A stretch of DNA of 28,392 bases. It comes from a virus. Positions 24,368-28,392 of this stretch are shown here, in pieces (position 1 is the first letter of the stretch; each line of letters begins with the position of its first letter). The DNA lies in IMG/VR virus record IMGVR_UViG_3300013014_000099, positions 1 through 28,392 of that record; one strand, 5' to 3'. Below the pieces are notes generated by a model. The model did not search any database. It had not been told where the DNA came from and worked only from the letters and a program-made list of their open reading frames with translations. The translations under genes were made by a program, and so were the position numbers.

Positions 24368-26770
24368 ATGGCAAGCATAATTAGAATTAAAAGATCGTCG
24401 ACTGTAGGTAATCCGGGTACACTAGGTGCTGGCGAATTAGCATATTCAGCTTTAGCCAATACAGGATTTACTGGAGGTACTGCTACTGGCGGCGGTATGT
24501 TATACATTGGTGTAGGTGTTGAAACCTCTGGTAACGCCGCTACGCACGCAGTTATTGGTGGCGCATATTACACTGCGGCAATTGATAATGCTGCAAGTAC
24601 AAATACTGTATCAACACTGGTTAAACGTGATGCTTCTGGTAATTTCTCTGCTGGTACGATTACTGCTGCTCTTACTGGTAATGCTTCTACTGCCACTGCT
24701 CTAGCAACTGGTCGTACAATTGCTTTAACTGGAGATGTTACTTATACATCTAGTTCATTCGATGGAACTGGTAACGTAACTGGTACTGCAACTCTTGCAA
24801 ATACCGCAGTAACTGCAGGATCATACGGTTCTTCAACTGCAATTCCAACATTTACAGTTGACTCAAAAGGTCGACTAACTGCAGCTAGTACTGCTACAAT
24901 TAGTACAACACTCACACTAAATGCAGGTGGTTCTACTACAGCTTCTGTTGCTCTTGGTACTGATAACTTAACATTTACTAGTACTTCTGGCATTACCACT
25001 ACTATTAGCAAAGCAAGTACAACAGCAACTCTAACAATTGGTATTGATTCTACTGTTGCAACATTAACTGGTTCACAAACTCTTACTAACAAGACTCTTA
25101 CTGCTCCATTAATATCATCAATCACTGGTGTTTCTGGCAACCTTGTTATTACTGCATTTGCTGGTAATAATAGTATTAGTTTGGCACCAACGGGAACTGG
25201 TACTGTTGATGTTAATAGTAAGAGAATCACCTCTGTTGGTGATCCTACACAAGCACAAGATGCTGCTACTAAGGCATACGTTGATAGTCTATCAAATGGT
25301 CTTGATGTTAAAGCATCAGTAGTTGCAGCATCTACAACTGCACTTACTGTAACATATTCAAATGGTACTGCTGGCGTTGGTGCTACGCTTACTAACGCTG
25401 GCACCCAAGCTGCATTCACTCTTGATAGTATTGCTCTTTCATCTGGTGATCGTGTTCTTATTAAAGATCAAGCATCTGGTTTACAGAATGGTGTGTATAC
25501 TGTTACAACAGTTGGTACAGTTTCTACAAACTGGGTACTTACTCGTGCTACTGACTTTGATAATAGTCCAGGTACTGAAGTTTCTCCAGGAACTTTCTTC
25601 TTCGTTGAACAAGGCACATCAAACGCTGATAATGGTTATGTAGTTTCTACAAATACTGCAATTACTATTGGTACTACTTCTATCGACTTTAGTCAATTCT
25701 CCGGCGCAGGTCAAATTACTGCTGGTGCTGGTCTAACTAAGTCTGGTAACACTGTTGATGTTGTTGGCACTGCCGCTCGTATTACTGTTAATGCTGACTC
25801 TATTGATATTGCATCGACATATGTTGGTCAAACCTCTATTACCACTCTTGGTACTATTGGAACTGGTGTTTGGCAAGGTACACTGATCGGACCAACTTAT
25901 GGTGGCACTGGTGTTAATAATGGATCTAGTACATTTACTATTGCGGGTAACGTAACGCACTCCGGCGCTTTCACTCAATCATTTACAGCAACTGCAAATA
26001 CTGCTGTTACACTACCAACCACAGGTACTCTTGCTACTCTGGCTGGATCTGAAACATTCACTAACAAGACTCTTACTTCTCCAGTAATTGCTACTATAGT
26101 TAACACTGGTACACTGACTCTACCAACTTCTACAGATACTTTAGTTGGACGTGCTACCACAGACACATTAACTAATAAGACTTTAACAGCACCAACTATC
26201 AATGGTGGCACTCATACTGCTATTACTACTCTTGGCATCCGTGATACTTCTGCAGCATTTGATATAACTATCGCAGCAACTTCTTCTACCACTCTTACTG
26301 CTGGTAGAACATTAACTCTTGATATGGTTAATGCTGCAAGAACTATTAAACTTGCTGGTAATATTGACTTTGCTGGTAATTTAAGTACTTCTGGTGCTTT
26401 TGCTACTACTCTTACTGTTACTGCTGCAACTAACGTAACACTACCAACCACGGGTACACTAGCAACATTAGCCGGTACGGAAACTTTAACCAACAAAACA
26501 ATTACTGGTGCAGTAATTACTACTGGTAGTATTAATAACACTCCAATTGGTGCTAGCACTGCAAACACAGGTGCATTCACTACATTAACATCTAATGGCG
26601 CTACAACGTTCACCTTATCTACAGATGCAACTGCTATAGGAACTGCAGCGGTTATTCTTACTGGCGGTTTGTCAGTAGCTAAGGCAATATATGTTGGGAC
26701 TAACATCACTGGTGCAGGTGCTGCAACATCTACATTGGACGGATTCCAAATTGATGGTGGTACTTATTAA
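24368..26770 (+). CDS. Large tail fibre protein with LTNKTLT repeats
   Basis: An 800-aa protein, very rich in Thr, Ala, Ser and Gly. The N-terminus (ASIIRIKRSSTVGNPGTLGA, then GELAYS) is the common start of marine phage fibres that attach through an 'IKRSS ... GELA' segment. Shaft motifs include ALTGNASTATALATGRTIAL (101-120), RITSVGDPTQAQDAATKAYV (286-305) and four LTNKTLTAP-type repeats (near 238, 560, 600 and 710). Residues about 312-455 are an uninterrupted QNGVYT domain (SSGDRVLIKDQASGLQNGVY ... FFVEQGTSNADNGYVVS), homologous to the split one in the gene at 17569. It ends with LTGGLSVAKAIYVGTNITG. It is probably a trimeric fibre shaft. GGAG at 24355-24358 is the ribosome binding site. 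No chaperone or adhesin tip is visible, so a partner protein may supply it. Confidence 0.8.
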   Translation: MASIIRIKRSSTVGNPGTLGAGELAYSALANTGFTGGTATGGGMLYIGVGVETSGNAATHAVIGGAYYTAAIDNAASTNTVSTLVKRDASGNFSAGTITAALTGNASTATALATGRTIALTGDVTYTSSSFDGTGNVTGTATLANTAVTAGSYGSSTAIPTFTVDSKGRLTAASTATISTTLTLNAGGSTTASVALGTDNLTFTSTSGITTTISKASTTATLTIGIDSTVATLTGSQTLTNKTLTAPLISSITGVSGNLVITAFAGNNSISLAPTGTGTVDVNSKRITSVGDPTQAQDAATKAYVDSLSNGLDVKASVVAASTTALTVTYSNGTAGVGATLTNAGTQAAFTLDSIALSSGDRVLIKDQASGLQNGVYTVTTVGTVSTNWVLTRATDFDNSPGTEVSPGTFFFVEQGTSNADNGYVVSTNTAITIGTTSIDFSQFSGAGQITAGAGLTKSGNTVDVVGTAARITVNADSIDIASTYVGQTSITTLGTIGTGVWQGTLIGPTYGGTGVNNGSSTFTIAGNVTHSGAFTQSFTATANTAVTLPTTGTLATLAGSETFTNKTLTSPVIATIVNTGTLTLPTSTDTLVGRATTDTLTNKTLTAPTINGGTHTAITTLGIRDTSAAFDITIAATSSTTLTAGRTLTLDMVNAARTIKLAGNIDFAGNLSTSGAFATTLTVTAATNVTLPTTGTLATLAGTETLTNKTITGAVITTGSINNTPIGASTANTGAFTTLTSNGATTFTLSTDATAIGTAAVILTGGLSVAKAIYVGTNITGAGAATSTLDGFQIDGGTY

Positions 26771-26775
26771 TCTTG

Positions 26776-26783
26776 TATAAATA
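26776..26783 (+). promoter_or_regulatory. T4-type late promoter box just before a terminator
   Basis: An exact TATAAATA starts five bases after the stop at 26770. Transcription would begin near 26789, only about eight bases before the terminator stem, so the hairpin would sit at the very 5' end of the next gene's transcript. Confidence 0.5.
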
Positions 26784-26796
26784 AAACAAACACCAC

Positions 26797-26831
26797 AGGG
26801 AGTTTTTACTCCCTTTTCTTTTTCCTTTTTT
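26797..26831 (+). terminator. Rho-independent terminator
   Basis: A seven-base stem AGGGAGT / ACTCCCT (26797-26803 and 26808-26814) with a TTTT loop is followed by a T-rich tract to 26831. It ends the fibre gene at 24368 and is the only convincing terminator in the window. Confidence 0.9.
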
Positions 26832-26842
26832 AAGGGTGCATA

Positions 26843-28392
26843 ATGTCAAATAAACTTCTTTTAAAAAAATCTTCTGTAACTTCAAAAGTTCCTCTAACTA
26901 CAGACTTAGATTATGGTGAATTAGCACTTAACTACACCGATGGTAAGTTGTATTATAAGACAGCAAGTAATACTATTAAAAGTTTTACAGATGATACTTC
27001 TGTTGTAACTCTTACTGGTACCCAAACCCTCACAAATAAGACACTTACTTCTCCAATAATAACACTACTTGATACTCAATTTACGCTACAAGATGACGTA
27101 GACCCAACAAAACAAGCACAGTTCCAGTTGTCTGGAATTACAACTGGAACAACAGGCACTTACACATTACCCGCTGCTACTACGACCTTAGCTGGATTGG
27201 GAACTACACAGACATTTACCGGTACTACCAATACGTTCTCTGGAACTCTGACTGTTACAGGCGCGGTGTCAATAACCAGTGCAACATTTACTCGTACAGC
27301 TACAACTCAAGCGTGGCTAGACGGTTCGATGACCACTGCTGCATGGACAGTTGGAGGAACTGCTCAAACTGGCGCTATTACACTTGGTCGTTCTACTGCT
27401 GCTCAAACTGTTAACATAGCAACTGGTGCTACAGCAATATCAACTACAAAAGCAGTTAACATTGGCACTTCTGGTGTTTCCGGTTCTATTAGTAATATCA
27501 CTATCGGTTCAGCAACAGCCGGGACAGATACTACATTAAATATTACAGGTAGACTTGCAGTTGTTCAACCCACTGGTGGTATTGGAACTGTCACCAATAC
27601 AGCTTCTGGCACTACAGTTACTGGTGTTGATACTCTATTCACTAGAACATTCCAAGTAGGTGATTCAATTACTATTGGTGGTCAAACGGTTGCTATCTCA
27701 GCTATCGCATCTGATACATCAATGACAACTGCAGCTATTACTGCTGCTAATGCTACTGCAACTGCGTATACGCTAACCGGCGGTACTCGTTTTGTTGTTA
27801 ATGGTAATGGTAACGTAGCTATTGGTGGGAATACACCTGCAAGTAATCCAAAATTAGCTTTGTATGGTGGTATGCGATTCTTGTCAAATGAAACCGCCGC
27901 TGCTACCTATACGGGTATTGGTTCTATCGTTTCTGATAATGTAAGTATCAGCACTTCTGGCTCAGAACGGATTCGTATCGATTCAGCTGGCAACTTATTA
28001 TTAGGTGCATTTACTACATCTATTGTAAAGAAATTTACAGTAGTTGGTGAAGGTAACTTTACCGATCTAAGTAATACACTTAGATTGTATATGGGATTCT
28101 CTTCATCTATTCCAACAACTGGCGGAACTGGTGCGTATATCTACAATAACGATAATTCACCGTTAGTGTTTGGTACAACAAATACTGAACGTATGCGTAT
28201 CACTGCGACTGGCGATGTAGGGATAGGGACGAGTTCGCCGGGTGAACTTCTGCACATTTACAAGGCTAGTGGCGACCCAGCTTTTCGAATCCAATCCAGC
28301 GCGGGTAATTGTTATGTTGTGAATCGGGCTTCAACGTCTGCAATGGACTTGCTCAATGCGATGAATGGGCCAATGACGTTTGGTACTAACAA
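26843..28392 (+). CDS. Tail fibre protein, 3' partial
   Basis: The frame is open from ATG 26843 to the window end (516 codons, no stop). AAGGGTG at 26832-26838 is the ribosome binding site. The N-terminus (SNKLLLKKSSVTSKVPLTTD, then LDYGELALNYTDGKLYYK) is the 'KKSSV ... GELALN' fibre start shared with the gene at 24368. One LTGTQTLTNKTLTSPII repeat follows near residue 55. Later segments are typical of trimeric fibres: TAAQTVNIATGATA, TVNIGT-like strands (AVNIGTSGVSGS), SGSERIRIDSAGNLLLG, TNTERMRITATGDVGIGTSS and PGELLHIYK. The 'ERMRI-x-x-x-G-x-VGIGT-x-SP' motif is found in many fibres that end in an S74 chaperone, so one may lie beyond the window (inference). From about base 28190 GC content rises sharply. 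Confidence 0.85.
   Translation, partial: MSNKLLLKKSSVTSKVPLTTDLDYGELALNYTDGKLYYKTASNTIKSFTDDTSVVTLTGTQTLTNKTLTSPIITLLDTQFTLQDDVDPTKQAQFQLSGITTGTTGTYTLPAATTTLAGLGTTQTFTGTTNTFSGTLTVTGAVSITSATFTRTATTQAWLDGSMTTAAWTVGGTAQTGAITLGRSTAAQTVNIATGATAISTTKAVNIGTSGVSGSISNITIGSATAGTDTTLNITGRLAVVQPTGGIGTVTNTASGTTVTGVDTLFTRTFQVGDSITIGGQTVAISAIASDTSMTTAAITAANATATAYTLTGGTRFVVNGNGNVAIGGNTPASNPKLALYGGMRFLSNETAAATYTGIGSIVSDNVSISTSGSERIRIDSAGNLLLGAFTTSIVKKFTVVGEGNFTDLSNTLRLYMGFSSSIPTTGGTGAYIYNNDNSPLVFGTTNTERMRITATGDVGIGTSSPGELLHIYKASGDPAFRIQSSAGNCYVVNRASTSAMDLLNAMNGPMTFGTN

Noticed and set aside
1-28392. tRNA genes, integrase, transposase, insertion sequence ends
   Set aside because: None seen on reading both strands; the window is almost wholly structural coding sequence.

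Overview
The window reads as part of the late structural region of an AT-rich, T4-like myovirus of the marine/freshwater type (cyanophage/pelagiphage-like). The basis is gene order and protein families: gp5-type hub, PAAR tip, gp25, gp6, gp7-like and gp8-like baseplate wedge proteins, a giant DUF4815 protein, then a run of tail-fibre/adhesin genes. All genes lie on the + strand, are tightly packed with stop/start overlaps, and several are preceded by exact T4-type late promoter boxes (TATAAATA). The host cannot be named from this sequence. I recognised no tRNA, integrase, transposase or CRISPR array, and no gene-free gap exceeds about 100 bases.

Region 1 (1-8467), baseplate centre and wedge: the 3' part of a gp5-like hub carrying a probable tail-lysozyme remnant, a gp5/VgrG beta-helix and a C-terminal M15 peptidase; an unrecognised 175-aa protein; a PAAR tip; gp25; gp6; a gp7-like protein with a long, nearly exact tandem-repeat C-terminal half; and a small 'REAGIF' tail protein. 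Region 2 (8485-17565): a gp8-like wedge protein enlarged by GxGY-type repeats, a 2173-aa DUF4815 structural protein and a short conserved coiled-coil protein.

Region 3 (17569-28392), fibres and adhesins: five large low-complexity (Thr/Ser/Ala/Gly-rich) proteins and two small accessory structural proteins. The most unusual gene is 19471-21594, a polyglycine adhesin-like protein followed by two tandem Hint (hedgehog/intein-type) domains. Both keep the N-terminal Cys, the TxxH motif and the terminal His-Asn, and both are followed by Lys. Next to it, 21691-23748 ends in an S74-type intramolecular chaperone, a different self-cleaving device. An 80-residue module recurs at three sites in two of these fibres, each time interrupting a different host domain, which suggests a mobile protein module. 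A clear terminator with a late promoter just upstream separates 24368-26770 from the last fibre gene, which runs off the window and shows a sharp rise in GC content near 28190.

Working together, the products of regions 1 and 2 would build the baseplate hub, spike tip and wedges, and those of region 3 the host-recognition fibres. Family assignments come from recalled family motifs, not from a search.
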